DNA from: Paenibacillus kribbensis
GTDB lineage: Bacteria; Bacillota; Bacilli; Paenibacillales; Paenibacillaceae
Assembly (NCBI RefSeq): GCF_002240415.1
Contig: NZ_CP020028.1
Location: 2,753,501 to 2,817,500, forward strand
Direction of reading: 5' to 3'
DNA length: 64,000 nucleotides
In this document: piece after piece, positions 1 to 8,305 of the stretch
How positions within the stretch are numbered: the first letter of the stretch is position 1
How the letters are laid out: each line of letters opens with the position of its first letter
Position numbers and translations under genes: made by a program
Notes under the pieces: model-generated
What the model was told of the DNA's origin: nothing
Databases searched by the model: none
Seen by the model: the letters and a program-made list of their open reading frames with translations, nothing else

Positions 1-1
1 A

Positions 2-238
2 ACCGTCATTTACCAAACCTCGCTATATGATCTGCAAAATCTAGCCCCTGACGCCGTGGAGAACAAATGGGTGGCCTGGTTCGAAGAGCACGGGGGCCTG
101 AAAGCCGGCGATACCGACGACCTGGTCGTCAAGTTCGAATTCAAGGATAACGGTCAGGATCAAAACGAGTTCCAAGGTGACGCTTTGAATCTGAAATGGA
201 CATTCGAAGCGAAGCAAGGCGCAGGAGAAGCCAAATAA
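2..238 (+). CDS. tasA: TasA/camelysin-family biofilm matrix protein, C-terminal part
   Basis: The window opens inside this gene; the last 78 residues are readable in frame from base 2 to a TAA at 236-238. The stretch with GLKAGDTDDLVVKFEF, then a Q-x-x-FQGD segment and an ending WTFEAKQ, is typical of the C-terminus of TasA/CalY proteins, secreted beta-sandwich subunits that polymerise into extracellular biofilm fibres. Signal peptide and N-terminus lie outside the window. A strong hairpin follows the stop and the next gene is a SinR homologue, which in Bacillus is the repressor of tasA. Family membership is seen in the sequence; the fibre role is known for the family. Confidence 0.85.
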   Translation, partial: TVIYQTSLYDLQNLAPDAVENKWVAWFEEHGGLKAGDTDDLVVKFEFKDNGQDQNEFQGDALNLKWTFEAKQGAGEAK

Positions 239-258
239 TTCAGCCGTCAAATCGAAGC

Positions 259-297
259 AGAACACCTTACCCTGGTCCTGGGTTAAGGTGTTCTTTA
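259..297 (+). terminator. Terminator after tasA
   Basis: Arms AGAACACCTTA (259-269) and TAAGGTGTTCT (284-294) pair, extended by CCC/GGG with one bulge, followed by TTTA. It sits 20 bases after the tasA stop and separates it from the sinR promoter. Confidence 0.75.
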
Positions 298-323
298 CTT
301 AACGAAATTCCGACTTTACGCCT

Positions 324-352
324 TTGTCCTATCACGTATATTTTGATATAAT
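324..352 (+). promoter_or_regulatory. Sigma-A-like promoter of sinR
   Basis: TTGTCC at 324-329 and a perfect TATAAT at 347-352 are 17 bases apart. Transcription would begin near 360, about 30 bases before the sinR ATG. sinR therefore has its own promoter downstream of the tasA terminator. Confidence 0.6.
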
Positions 353-388
353 GACATCAAATTATTCTGATAGAAGGGCGATCGCTAC

Positions 389-724
389 ATGGCAGAACGT
401 ATTGGCGACCGCATCCAAAAAATCCGCCAGGATCGGGGGTATTCCTTGTCCGAGCTTGCGGATAAAGCGGATGTGGCAAAATCCTACCTGAGCAATGTCG
501 AACGAAATATTCAATCGAATCCTTCCATTTCCTTTATCGAGAAAATTGCCGATGCTTTAACCGTTTCGATCCACCTGCTCTTGTACGGCGACCGCCCTGC
601 GGTGGACCTGCTTGACCCGGAATGGTGGGAGCTGATGCAGGAAGCAATGGCTTCGGGCGTCAGCAAAAAAGAGTTCAAGGACTTCCTCGAATACCAGAAG
701 TGGAAAATGGGACAAAAGGAATAA
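389..724 (+). CDS. sinR: SinR-family biofilm repressor
   Basis: A 111-residue protein, the same length as Bacillus subtilis SinR. Residues 6-60 form an XRE-type helix-turn-helix with the hallmark stretch YSLSELADKADVAKSYLS and the NPSISFIEKIADAL continuation. Residues 75-108 match the SinR tetramerisation region, with EWWELMQEAMASGVSKKEF and FLEYQKWK. In Bacillus SinR represses matrix genes, including tasA, and is antagonised by SinI; no SinI-like gene is visible here. The ATG at 389 has an AGAAGGG site upstream. Its position right after tasA suggests local control of matrix production, which is inference from gene order. Confidence 0.92.
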   Translation: MAERIGDRIQKIRQDRGYSLSELADKADVAKSYLSNVERNIQSNPSISFIEKIADALTVSIHLLLYGDRPAVDLLDPEWWELMQEAMASGVSKKEFKDFLEYQKWKMGQKE

Positions 725-735
725 CGGCCAGCGCA

Positions 736-784
736 AAAAGGCGCGAGCCGCCAGGGATATCTTCCCTGTCGGCTCGCGCCTTTT
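736..784. terminator. Long bidirectional terminator after sinR
   Basis: Arms AAAAGGCGCGAGCCG (736-750) and CGGCTCGCGCCTTTT (770-784) are perfect complements, with an inner CAGGGA/TCCCTG stem in the loop. A-rich and T-rich flanks allow termination on both strands. Confidence 0.85.
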
Positions 785-1003
785 GGTCTGGTAGGGTTCT
801 GGCTGTACGGCAAGGGCGTGTCCTGATCAAGGATTCCCCAGCATTGCTTGCTTTTAGAATGGAGCTGCAATAGCATAATGACTCCAGTAGTACCTTGGTC
901 CCAACTATGAGAATGCGCACGGAAGGAAACTGAGTGATCAGTCGAAACAGATACTCTACAAGAGGACTCATCCAAGGAGAGTCCTCAGTTTGTATTCTTA
1001 CGC
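785..1003. other. Intergenic stretch with a short inverted repeat
   Basis: No credible gene is seen in these 219 bases. Arms GAGGACT (962-968) and AGTCCTC (980-986) form a small hairpin just beyond the end of the minus-strand operon. It has no convincing T-run, so it may be only a weak terminator for that operon. Confidence 0.4.
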
Positions 1004-2626
1004 TTACTGCAGCTTCTTCACATTAGCCGCGATTTGATTATTTCTCTCTTCCACCAATTTATCATAGCCATTATCCTTGCGGTATTGAATAAATTCATTC
1101 ATCGCCTGATCGACTTCGCTATCCGATTTGGCATCCAAGATCTTGGCGATCGTCTGCGCCCAGTTCTGATCGATCTTCTCCTTATTTCTGGAAGATTCTT
1201 TAGATAAATATACATCCAGACTCGCTAATTCGAATTGTGGCGCCACGTAATCTTGAGTCCATTTTTTTGGTTGCTGCAAAGCCTTCGGGAACTGAGAAAT
1301 CCCCATTTGCCGGGAGAGCAGAGCGCTATCCTGCAGCCATAGATGAGTGGTCAAGCCAACCTTCTTCTCGAAGCCGGCAGGATCGGTCTGTTTGAATTCC
1401 AGCAGATCTGGATTCAAGACAGGCTTTCCGTCCTTGATGGTGTAGGTTTCGCCCTCACGACCAAAGTTCATGACGTTGTTGCCGTACTCGCTGACTAAAT
1501 AAGTCACCAATTCCATCGCCTTTTGTGGATTCTTGGCATTCTTGGTAATAAAGGTTTGGGTCCAGCCTTCAATGGAAGTGCCCGGCAATACGGTTTTATT
1601 TCCTATCGTAGAAGCTGGCCCGTTAACGGCAATGTACTCTTTGTCTGGGTGCTCCTTCCCCCACACGGACAACGGATCCGGCTCACCGTTCAGGTCCGAA
1701 GCGAAATAGGCAAAGTAGCTGCCATTCGTTAGCCGGGCATCCTTGTCGTCTTTGGTCATCGTAATCATGTCCCGGTCTGCCAGCCCCTTCTGCCGGGCAT
1801 CAACGAACACTTTAAGCCATTTCTGAAAATCTGCATCCGTATAACGGTCGTAGTATTTGCCGTCTTTCGTCAACATCGGGACTCCGATAAAATCGGCCAG
1901 CGTACGATTGAATACTCCGTTCTTCTCAGGGTTTTCTTCTGTGAAAGGGGACACCCCGATCGGAATGACCGTTTTTCCCAGTTCATCCTTCGTGCCCAGC
2001 TTCTGCGCGGCTTCCAATGCCGAGATGAATCCTTCCGGCGTGGTCATATCAGGCTTGCCGAGCTGTTCATAAATATCCTTCCGCACCAGAAATGCCTGGT
2101 TTCCATAAATACCGCCTTTCTCATAATCTGATTTTGTGTTCGAGAAGTTAGGATACCCGTAAATATGGCCGTCGTCCCTTGTGAAGAACTTGAGCGTTTC
2201 CGGCTTGGCTGCTTTATCCAAAAAATAGGGATCATACTTCTTGGCCAGAACATCCAGCGGGATTGCGAATTTATCGGCATCCTTAACAAATGGGTTGTTT
2301 CCATCCATTGTAATGATGTCCGGAAGGTCTCCGGAGGCCATCATCGTATTCAGTTTGTCGTCGCTGCCGCCCAAATAAGAGATGCTTACTCCGGTATCCT
2401 TTGTTATATATTTGGAAGATACATCATTGCCCCAGGTCTGGGCGAACCAATCGAAATTAATATACCAGTCAAGCTCAGCTGTTGCCTTGTCATTCTTCCA
2501 GCTCGGTGTATCTCCATTCACTTTAATCGTCGAATCCGGCAATTCTTCGCTTGTCTTCTTACCGCCGCACCCAGCCAACAAGACAACTAATGCAACCAAA
2601 GTCAGAAGGATGATCGATTTCTTCAT
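1004..2626 (-). CDS. Extracellular sugar-binding lipoprotein, LplA type
   Basis: A solute-binding protein of about 540 residues. It starts with a lipoprotein signal (MKKSIILLTL...LLAGCGG, lipobox cysteine near residue 20) and has the large two-lobed architecture of the LplA/YtcQ family, which carries oligosaccharides to LplB/LplC-type permeases. The ATG at 2626 is chosen because GAGGAAG lies 6 bases upstream and the signal peptide then has normal length; an ATG at 2650, overlapping the preceding stop as TAATG, is the alternative. It is the last gene of the operon. No ATPase is encoded here, so a shared MsmX/MsmK-type ATPase elsewhere is assumed. Confidence 0.85.
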   Translation of the reverse strand: MKKSIILLTLVALVVLLAGCGGKKTSEELPDSTIKVNGDTPSWKNDKATAELDWYINFDWFAQTWGNDVSSKYITKDTGVSISYLGGSDDKLNTMMASGDLPDIITMDGNNPFVKDADKFAIPLDVLAKKYDPYFLDKAAKPETLKFFTRDDGHIYGYPNFSNTKSDYEKGGIYGNQAFLVRKDIYEQLGKPDMTTPEGFISALEAAQKLGTKDELGKTVIPIGVSPFTEENPEKNGVFNRTLADFIGVPMLTKDGKYYDRYTDADFQKWLKVFVDARQKGLADRDMITMTKDDKDARLTNGSYFAYFASDLNGEPDPLSVWGKEHPDKEYIAVNGPASTIGNKTVLPGTSIEGWTQTFITKNAKNPQKAMELVTYLVSEYGNNVMNFGREGETYTIKDGKPVLNPDLLEFKQTDPAGFEKKVGLTTHLWLQDSALLSRQMGISQFPKALQQPKKWTQDYVAPQFELASLDVYLSKESSRNKEKIDQNWAQTIAKILDAKSDSEVDQAMNEFIQYRKDNGYDKLVEERNNQIAANVKKLQ

Positions 2627-2649
2627 GTTGTTCTTCCTCGCTTTTATCA

Positions 2650-3522
2650 TTATTCTTTGACTCCTCCGACCAGCATGCCGCTAATAAAGTATTTTTGAAG
2701 GAAAGGGTAAATTAGCACAATAGGTAAGGTTGTAACGATCATTGTAGCCTGCTGCAATGATTGTGTCGTAAACGCTTTGGATATATATACCCCCGCTTTG
2801 GCAGAGCTGGCAGCGCCTGCGCTCGTCAACAGCTGATACAAATAATATTGAATCGGGTACAGTGCTTTATCCGTCACATACAGCTTTGCTACGAAGAAAT
2901 CATTCCACTGGTACACTCCATGAAATAAGGCGATCGTCGCCAGTACCGGGAAAGATAGCGGGACTATAATTTTGAAGAACACCTGAAATACATTGGCCCC
3001 GTCAATCTTGGCTGATTCTTCAATAGATTCTGGCAAGCTCCTGAAGAAATTCATTAATATGACCATGTCGTAGAAGCTGAATAGCACGGGGATAATGTAC
3101 ACCCAGAAGTTGTTCGCCAAACCGAGCGACTTGACCACCAGAAATGATGGAATCATCCCGCCGTAGAAGAACATGGTGATGATGCCCATACGGATGAATA
3201 TCTTTCTTCCCAGTAAATAAGACTTGCTCAGAGCATAGGCTGCGGCTCCTGTAATAACCAAGTGTCCGATGACACCGATTACTGTTTTGGCTGCCGTCAC
3301 TCCAAACGCCCTGTAAATGGTCGTATCCTTCAATATGGTTTCATAGTTTACCAGCGTAAATTTTCTCGGGAATAGATAAATGCCCCCTTTCATCGCGTCA
3401 TACCCGTTATTGAACGAGAGGGCGACGATATTGATCAAGGGAAATACGATGATGGAAATAAAAAACAGCATGAACAGCACGTTAAAAACGTTAAATATTT
3501 TCTCGCCTCTATCCAGCCCCAT
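2650..3522 (-). CDS. Carbohydrate ABC transporter permease, LplC/YtcP type
   Basis: 290 residues with about six membrane segments and the cytoplasmic EAA loop at roughly 168-190 (EESAKIDGANVFQVFFKIIVP), which docks on the ATPase. The ending RYFISGMLVGGVKE-like tail (QKYFISGMLVGGVKE) is characteristic of the MalG/LplC group. It sits 15 bases after its partner permease and its stop overlaps the possible upstream start of the binding protein. It forms the second half of the membrane channel. Substrate is not readable from the sequence; the neighbours suggest a glycoside or amino-sugar oligosaccharide. Confidence 0.88.
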   Translation of the reverse strand: MGLDRGEKIFNVFNVLFMLFFISIIVFPLINIVALSFNNGYDAMKGGIYLFPRKFTLVNYETILKDTTIYRAFGVTAAKTVIGVIGHLVITGAAAYALSKSYLLGRKIFIRMGIITMFFYGGMIPSFLVVKSLGLANNFWVYIIPVLFSFYDMVILMNFFRSLPESIEESAKIDGANVFQVFFKIIVPLSFPVLATIALFHGVYQWNDFFVAKLYVTDKALYPIQYYLYQLLTSAGAASSAKAGVYISKAFTTQSLQQATMIVTTLPIVLIYPFLQKYFISGMLVGGVKE

Positions 3523-3537
3523 ATAGCTCCCTCCCTT

Positions 3538-4449
3538 CTAAAAAATTGAACTATCGCTAAGCTTCTTGGTTAAGAAATTGGCTACCAGCAACAGTGTGAC
3601 CGATACGACGGACGAGAAGATTCCGACCGCAGTCGCGAATGAGAAGTCCCCTTGCGCCAGACCTAAATGATAAACATAAGAGTCAATGACTTCACTGCGC
3701 AGCATGTTCGAAGAATTTTGCAGGACGAGAGTCTGATCCAGATTCGCTCCCAGGATCGAGCCTACACGCAGCAAAAACATCAGCACGATAATATTTTTGA
3801 TGCCGGGAAGCGTGACATACCAGATTCTCTTCAAGATTTTCGCACCGTCGACCTTCGCCGCCTCATATAATGATGGATCAATTCCCGTTATGGCAGCGAG
3901 ATAAAGAATTGTTCCCCAGCCAACCTCTTTCCAAATATCCGACAGCGTCGCTATCCACCAATAAGCATTCGCATTTGACAGGAAGGAGAGCGGTTCAGAT
4001 ATGAGATGAGTCGACAGCAGGAAGCTATTCAACAGCCCCGTTGAGCCGAGCCAGGATGTAATCATGCCGCCAAGAATAACCCATGACAGGAAGTGCGGTA
4101 AATAAGATACCGTTTGCGTAAATTTCTTGAATAATCCTAATCTGATTTGATTGATTAATATGGCCAGGACAATCTCAAGCGGAAAACCGATCAACAGCTT
4201 CATCAGGCTGATGCCAAGAGTGTTCGTCAGCACAGTGTAGAAATCTTTGTCCCCCAAAAAGGCTTTGAAATTATCCAGACCTACAAATTCCGAGCCCGCA
4301 AAACCGGATAACGGAGAATAATCCTGAAAAGCGATGGTCAATCCGAACATCGGGACAAACGAGAAAACAATCATCAATATAATGCTCGGCCAGACCATGA
4401 CTTGAAGCTCCCACTGGGATAGAAACTTATGTTTAAATGTGGATTTCAT
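3538..4449 (-). CDS. Carbohydrate ABC transporter permease, LplB type
   Basis: 303 residues, several membrane segments, EAA loop at about 196-217 (EAAKVDGAKILKRIWYVTLPGI, quoted in part as EAAKVDGAKILKRIW). The N-terminal block with IAFQDYSP and the SYLPHFLSWVILGG stretch are LplB-like. An AGGGAGGGGG ribosome site precedes the ATG. It is the first gene of the transporter part of the operon, separated from the GH3 gene by a 327-base gap that holds a cre-like site, so it may have an additional promoter of its own. Confidence 0.88.
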   Translation of the reverse strand: MKSTFKHKFLSQWELQVMVWPSIILMIVFSFVPMFGLTIAFQDYSPLSGFAGSEFVGLDNFKAFLGDKDFYTVLTNTLGISLMKLLIGFPLEIVLAILINQIRLGLFKKFTQTVSYLPHFLSWVILGGMITSWLGSTGLLNSFLLSTHLISEPLSFLSNANAYWWIATLSDIWKEVGWGTILYLAAITGIDPSLYEAAKVDGAKILKRIWYVTLPGIKNIIVLMFLLRVGSILGANLDQTLVLQNSSNMLRSEVIDSYVYHLGLAQGDFSFATAVGIFSSVVSVTLLLVANFLTKKLSDSSIF

Positions 4450-4501
4450 CCGTATACCCCCTCCCTATTCAGGTACAGCATTGTCAGTTCATTCCGAATC
4501 A

Positions 4502-4515
4502 TGTAAGCGCTATCC
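4502..4515. promoter_or_regulatory. cre-like site (CcpA)
   Basis: TGTAAGCGCTATCC matches 13 of 14 positions of the catabolite-responsive consensus TGWAARCGYTWWCW. It lies just upstream of the LplB-type permease start, consistent with glucose repression of uptake. Confidence 0.65.
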
Positions 4516-4531
4516 AAAATCTGCTAGCTGA

Positions 4532-4546
4532 TTCGAAAATTTCGAA
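4532..4546. promoter_or_regulatory. 15-bp palindrome, possible operator
   Basis: TTCGAAAATTTCGAA is a perfect palindrome around a central A. It lies 17 bases from the cre-like site, in the presumed promoter region of the transporter genes. No regulator can be assigned. Confidence 0.35.
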
Positions 4547-4776
4547 CTTGTGTATGGTTCAGCCCTTTGCATAAACTTGATGCCTTATTTAGGCAAGGAT
4601 TTTCGAGAATAAAACAGACATTCACCCCAACTTGGAGAAGTCAACCGGAACCCCCAAGAGAGGGAAGTCACTTTGGCATTCTCCAAGAAGGAAGGTCTAT
4701 TTATTTTGAGGAAATGCAAAACTTGAATCAAAAGAACGTGATCATTTCGGATAAAATGCTTCTAATTCATGACATT

Positions 4777-6900
4777 TTATCGATATTCTATGGTAAACAC
4801 GGGATGGTCAAGATCATTGATATATATATTGAATTTTCCCGTTTCAACCGTTTGCTGCAGGCTGGTATCCAAATATTGAAGATCATCCAAGGCCAGAGTC
4901 ATCTGTACGTTAACTGTCTGATGCGCTGGTACACCTACGACTTGATACTTCTTCATCTCGCGCACAGGACGTACCGCCTTTGAGACAAGATCTTCAATGT
5001 ATAGGATAGTGATTTCAGAATAGTCATACCCACTTGGATTGCTCACCTGAAAAGAGATCGTCAATTCCTCACCGGCTGTCAGATGATGACGCGAAATTTT
5101 AAAATCAGAATACTGCGCACCGGTATAAGTCAGCCCGTGCCCGAATGGGAACAGAGGCCCGATTTCACAATCCTGATACCTGCTGCTGTAGCTTGATTCA
5201 TTTGCCGGACGGCCTGTGCTGTACTCATTGTAATAGATCGGCGCTTGCGCCGAATGACGCGGGAACGACATCGTTAGTTTCCCCGACGGGGTATCTTGAC
5301 CTGTAATCAGCTCAGCAATCGCACTGCCGGCCTGTGTACCCGGATACCAGCACCACAAGAGAGCGGGGATATCATCGATAATGTTCTGAAGCGCCAATGG
5401 CCGGCCCGAAAAACAGATGCATGCATACGGTTTGTTCGTCTGCTTGACTTCACGTATAAGCTGCTGTTGGCTGGCCTCCAGATCGATATTCACGCTGCTA
5501 TGCCCTTCACCGCTTAACTCCCAGTGCTCCCCAACCGCCACGACAATATAATCGCTTTGCTCCAACTCAGCTTGAGGACAGTCCTTCAGGGATTCATAGA
5601 CTTGCAGATCGAATGAATCATCTACCCGCTTCATCCCTTCCGCTAAGGTAACTACATCGTCAAAGCTTCCTTTGCACCGCCAATTGCCTAGCAACTGATT
5701 GCTACCGGCAAACGGACCGACAATGATGATCTTTTTGTATTCCTTGCTTATAGGCAGCATTTGTTCATTTTTCAGCAGCACGCAGGTTCTCTTGGCGATG
5801 TCCTTAGCATGCTCCAGAAAACGCGGATTCATTAAGACTTCATTCTCACGAGCTTCGTTTACAAAAGGATTTTCAAATAAGCCCATTTCATTTTTAAGCT
5901 GCAAAATTTTCAGAACGGCTGCATCTATATCCTGGATCAGCGCCGGGTTCTCTTCTAGAATCTGTTCATAATGCTCAAGATACAAGGTCGAGACCATTTC
6001 GATATCAATGCCCGCTTTTAAAGCCATTTCAGCGGCTTCCTTGCCATTGCCGGCAACGCGGTGGTTTTGCAGTTCAGCGACTGCCCCCCAATCTGATATT
6101 ACGATGTTGTCAAATTGATAGGTGCCTCTTAGGATTTCCTTCATCATCTGCTCACTTGCGCTTACAGGAACCCCGTTGAATGTGTTGAATGAACTCATTA
6201 CAAATTTTGGCTTCTCTTGAAGGGCTATTTCATAGGGCTTCCCATAATAGGCATAGAATTCTCTCCAGGACATATCGACAGCGTTGTAGTCCTTTCCTCC
6301 AATGCCGGCTCCATACGCGGCAAAATGCTTCAAACAGGCCGCTACTCCCGATTCGGCAAACTCTCCGTCCTCGCCTTTCTGATAGCCTCTGATCATCGCC
6401 CGTCCAAGATTGCCGGACAGCAGATGGTCCTCGCCAAAGGATTCCATCACTCTTCCCCATCTGGAGTCGCGCACAAGGTCGACCATCGGCGAGAAATTCA
6501 CATGTATGCCCGCAGCGCGCAATTCTGAAGCGGTATCCGCCGCTGCCTGCTGCACGATTCCCTCATCCCAGGTACAAGAGAGCCCTAATGGTATCGGAAA
6601 AATCGTCCTGTATCCGTGTATCGCATCGTGCATGAACAGCAGAGGGATCTTAAGCCGTGACTTCTGCAAATATTTACTTTGAATCAGGTTCGTGATCCTG
6701 GCGCTCGACACGCCGATAATACTTCCCATCGTATACAGCGTATCTCCCTCAAGCATATGATCCGGGAAGTCAGGGCCGGTCTCAACCATTTCGCTATCAA
6801 TTTTGCCGACGTAATGTTCCCCGGTCGTCTGAGAGAGCTGTCCGATCTTCTCAGCGAGCGTCATTTTCTGAAGCAGTTCGATGATTTTCTTGTTGTCCAT
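4777..6900 (-). CDS. GH3 family beta-glycosidase
   Basis: 707 residues without a signal peptide, so probably intracellular. The N-terminal TIM barrel contains KHFAAYG and the nucleophile motif VISDWG with Asp at 270. The second domain has a probable acid/base Glu in ELSGEGHSS near 465 and the usual GRPLAL stretch; a fibronectin-like end follows. This layout is that of BglX-type beta-glucosidases rather than of NagZ. AGGGGG precedes the ATG, 10 bases after the GH4 stop. In this operon it would trim non-reducing beta-linked sugars from an imported oligosaccharide; the exact sugar is unknown. Confidence 0.88.
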   Translation of the reverse strand: MDNKKIIELLQKMTLAEKIGQLSQTTGEHYVGKIDSEMVETGPDFPDHMLEGDTLYTMGSIIGVSSARITNLIQSKYLQKSRLKIPLLFMHDAIHGYRTIFPIPLGLSCTWDEGIVQQAAADTASELRAAGIHVNFSPMVDLVRDSRWGRVMESFGEDHLLSGNLGRAMIRGYQKGEDGEFAESGVAACLKHFAAYGAGIGGKDYNAVDMSWREFYAYYGKPYEIALQEKPKFVMSSFNTFNGVPVSASEQMMKEILRGTYQFDNIVISDWGAVAELQNHRVAGNGKEAAEMALKAGIDIEMVSTLYLEHYEQILEENPALIQDIDAAVLKILQLKNEMGLFENPFVNEARENEVLMNPRFLEHAKDIAKRTCVLLKNEQMLPISKEYKKIIIVGPFAGSNQLLGNWRCKGSFDDVVTLAEGMKRVDDSFDLQVYESLKDCPQAELEQSDYIVVAVGEHWELSGEGHSSVNIDLEASQQQLIREVKQTNKPYACICFSGRPLALQNIIDDIPALLWCWYPGTQAGSAIAELITGQDTPSGKLTMSFPRHSAQAPIYYNEYSTGRPANESSYSSRYQDCEIGPLFPFGHGLTYTGAQYSDFKISRHHLTAGEELTISFQVSNPSGYDYSEITILYIEDLVSKAVRPVREMKKYQVVGVPAHQTVNVQMTLALDDLQYLDTSLQQTVETGKFNIYINDLDHPVFTIEYR

Positions 6901-6910
6901 AAAGCCCCCT

Positions 6911-8305
6911 TTATTTCCATTCCAGCTTAGGTAAAATATCTTGCTGCAATTCGCACATCTCGTCGATCATTGCACAGGCCTGATAATAAGTCGGAGCCTG
7001 AGGATCTAATAGGATCGCCTGCAGTAGCTTCGTCTTGGATTGCTCCACAAAAGCCTCAAGCAACAATTTATGGATCGTTCCCTGAATATGAATCGTTCCG
7101 ATAAGCGCAGTCGGCAGTTCTACCGTCATCGGCTTCAGCGTAATTCCTCTGCCATTAACGATCGCCTGGGTCTCAACAACCATATCGTCAGGAAGTCCCT
7201 TGATCGCACCGTGGTTCGGTAAATTGACCGCGTTCAGTTCAATCTCATCATCGAAGAAAATCGCCTCAATGATCGGAACTGCATATTCATTGCTGCGGCA
7301 AACCTTCTGCTTATCGAAAATATAGGACTCTTCGACCCAGAGCTCCTGCGTCTGAATCTTCGAGAACAAGCCTTGATCCAGATTGTTACCGCTTGCACAG
7401 TATACGAAATCAGGGGTTCTCGAATCCTTCTCCCACAGCTTCTCGCGGATTGGATCATAACGGTATTGCAAGGACAAGCCAGCATAGAAATCCTCTCCAT
7501 AAGAGATATATTCACCCACATGGTTGGTGCCTGGATAAGGGTAATATCCATAAGTGCGGTACATCGTTCTGGATAGCGCGACATGATCGAATTGCGCCAG
7601 ACGGTTGGCCTTTTTCTCCTTCTCATCAAATAACGGATAAAGATCCTCACCCGTTTTCTTGTTCCAGATCTTGGTGAAGAAGCCGAAGTGATTCAAGCCC
7701 CCGCCTTCCATCCCGATATCGGCGATATCCATCTCCAGAAATTGGGACAGCTGCTCGATCCCCATATCCAGTCCATGGCATAGACCGACGACTTTGATCG
7801 AGGTAAGCTTCGAGATAGCCTCAACCAATTTCGCTTCAGGATTCGTATAGTTAATGAACCAGGCGTCTGGGCAGACACGTTCCATCGTGCGGGCGATTTC
7901 GAGCATCGGTCCCAGATTTCGCAGTGTATGGAACATCGAACCAGGGCCGCCGTTCTCACCGTAAATTTGCTTGCTGCCGAAGCGGCGAGGAATATGGAAG
8001 TCCTGCGACCAATAGAAGTAGCGATTCACCTCGATCGCCACGATGACGAAATCAGCCGCCTGCAGAGCTGCTTCCAAGTTGGTCGTCTGCCAAATGTTCG
8101 CTGGATGTGAGAAGGCGGTAAACATATCTGTTGCATATTTATAGGTTCTCGCCACATTCTCTTCTTCAATGTCCATCAGAGCGATCTCCAGTTCTACCTG
8201 AGTCTTCAAACGCTCGGACAACACCATATCCTGAAGTGCCCCCAAAGCAAAGGACACGCTGCCAGCTCCAATTAACGCAACTTTCATTTTCTTCATGTTG
8301 TTCAT
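6911..8305 (-). CDS. GH4 family NAD/metal-dependent glycosidase, LplD-like
   Basis: 464 residues with an N-terminal Rossmann fold (VALIGAGS near 9-16), the GH4 motif NYTNP at about 152-156, a metal-binding Cys in GLCHG (Cys176) and His in GLNHF (His206). GH4 enzymes cleave alpha or beta glycosides by an oxidation-elimination mechanism using NAD and a divalent metal. LplD of Bacillus subtilis, next to lplABC, is an alpha-galacturonidase of this family, but specificity varies widely and cannot be read here. The first ATG overlaps the kinase stop (ATGA), suggesting translational coupling; ATGs 3 and 6 codons on are alternatives. Confidence 0.85.
   Translation of the reverse strand: MNNMKKMKVALIGAGSVSFALGALQDMVLSERLKTQVELEIALMDIEEENVARTYKYATDMFTAFSHPANIWQTTNLEAALQAADFVIVAIEVNRYFYWSQDFHIPRRFGSKQIYGENGGPGSMFHTLRNLGPMLEIARTMERVCPDAWFINYTNPEAKLVEAISKLTSIKVVGLCHGLDMGIEQLSQFLEMDIADIGMEGGGLNHFGFFTKIWNKKTGEDLYPLFDEKEKKANRLAQFDHVALSRTMYRTYGYYPYPGTNHVGEYISYGEDFYAGLSLQYRYDPIREKLWEKDSRTPDFVYCASGNNLDQGLFSKIQTQELWVEESYIFDKQKVCRSNEYAVPIIEAIFFDDEIELNAVNLPNHGAIKGLPDDMVVETQAIVNGRGITLKPMTVELPTALIGTIHIQGTIHKLLLEAFVEQSKTKLLQAILLDPQAPTYYQACAMIDEMCELQQDILPKLEWK

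Larger units (their letters stand above)
4450..4776. other. Regulatory gap between GH3 and transporter genes
   Basis: The gap contains a cre-like site (4502-4515), a perfect TTCGAAA/TTTCGAA palindrome (4532-4546) and a 9-bp inverted repeat CTTGGAGAA (4631-4639) / TTCTCCAAG (4679-4687) that could fold in the RNA after the GH3 stop. An open frame on the plus strand here is not credible as a gene. Confidence 0.5.

Noticed and set aside
511..975. 154-codon minus-strand frame opposite sinR and its terminator
   Set aside because: It runs antisense to sinR through a strong terminator and shows no family features.
4567..4983. 138-codon plus-strand frame in the gap before the transporter genes
   Set aside because: It overlaps the end of the GH3 gene on the other strand, has no ribosome site and no protein-like motif; it is a shadow frame.
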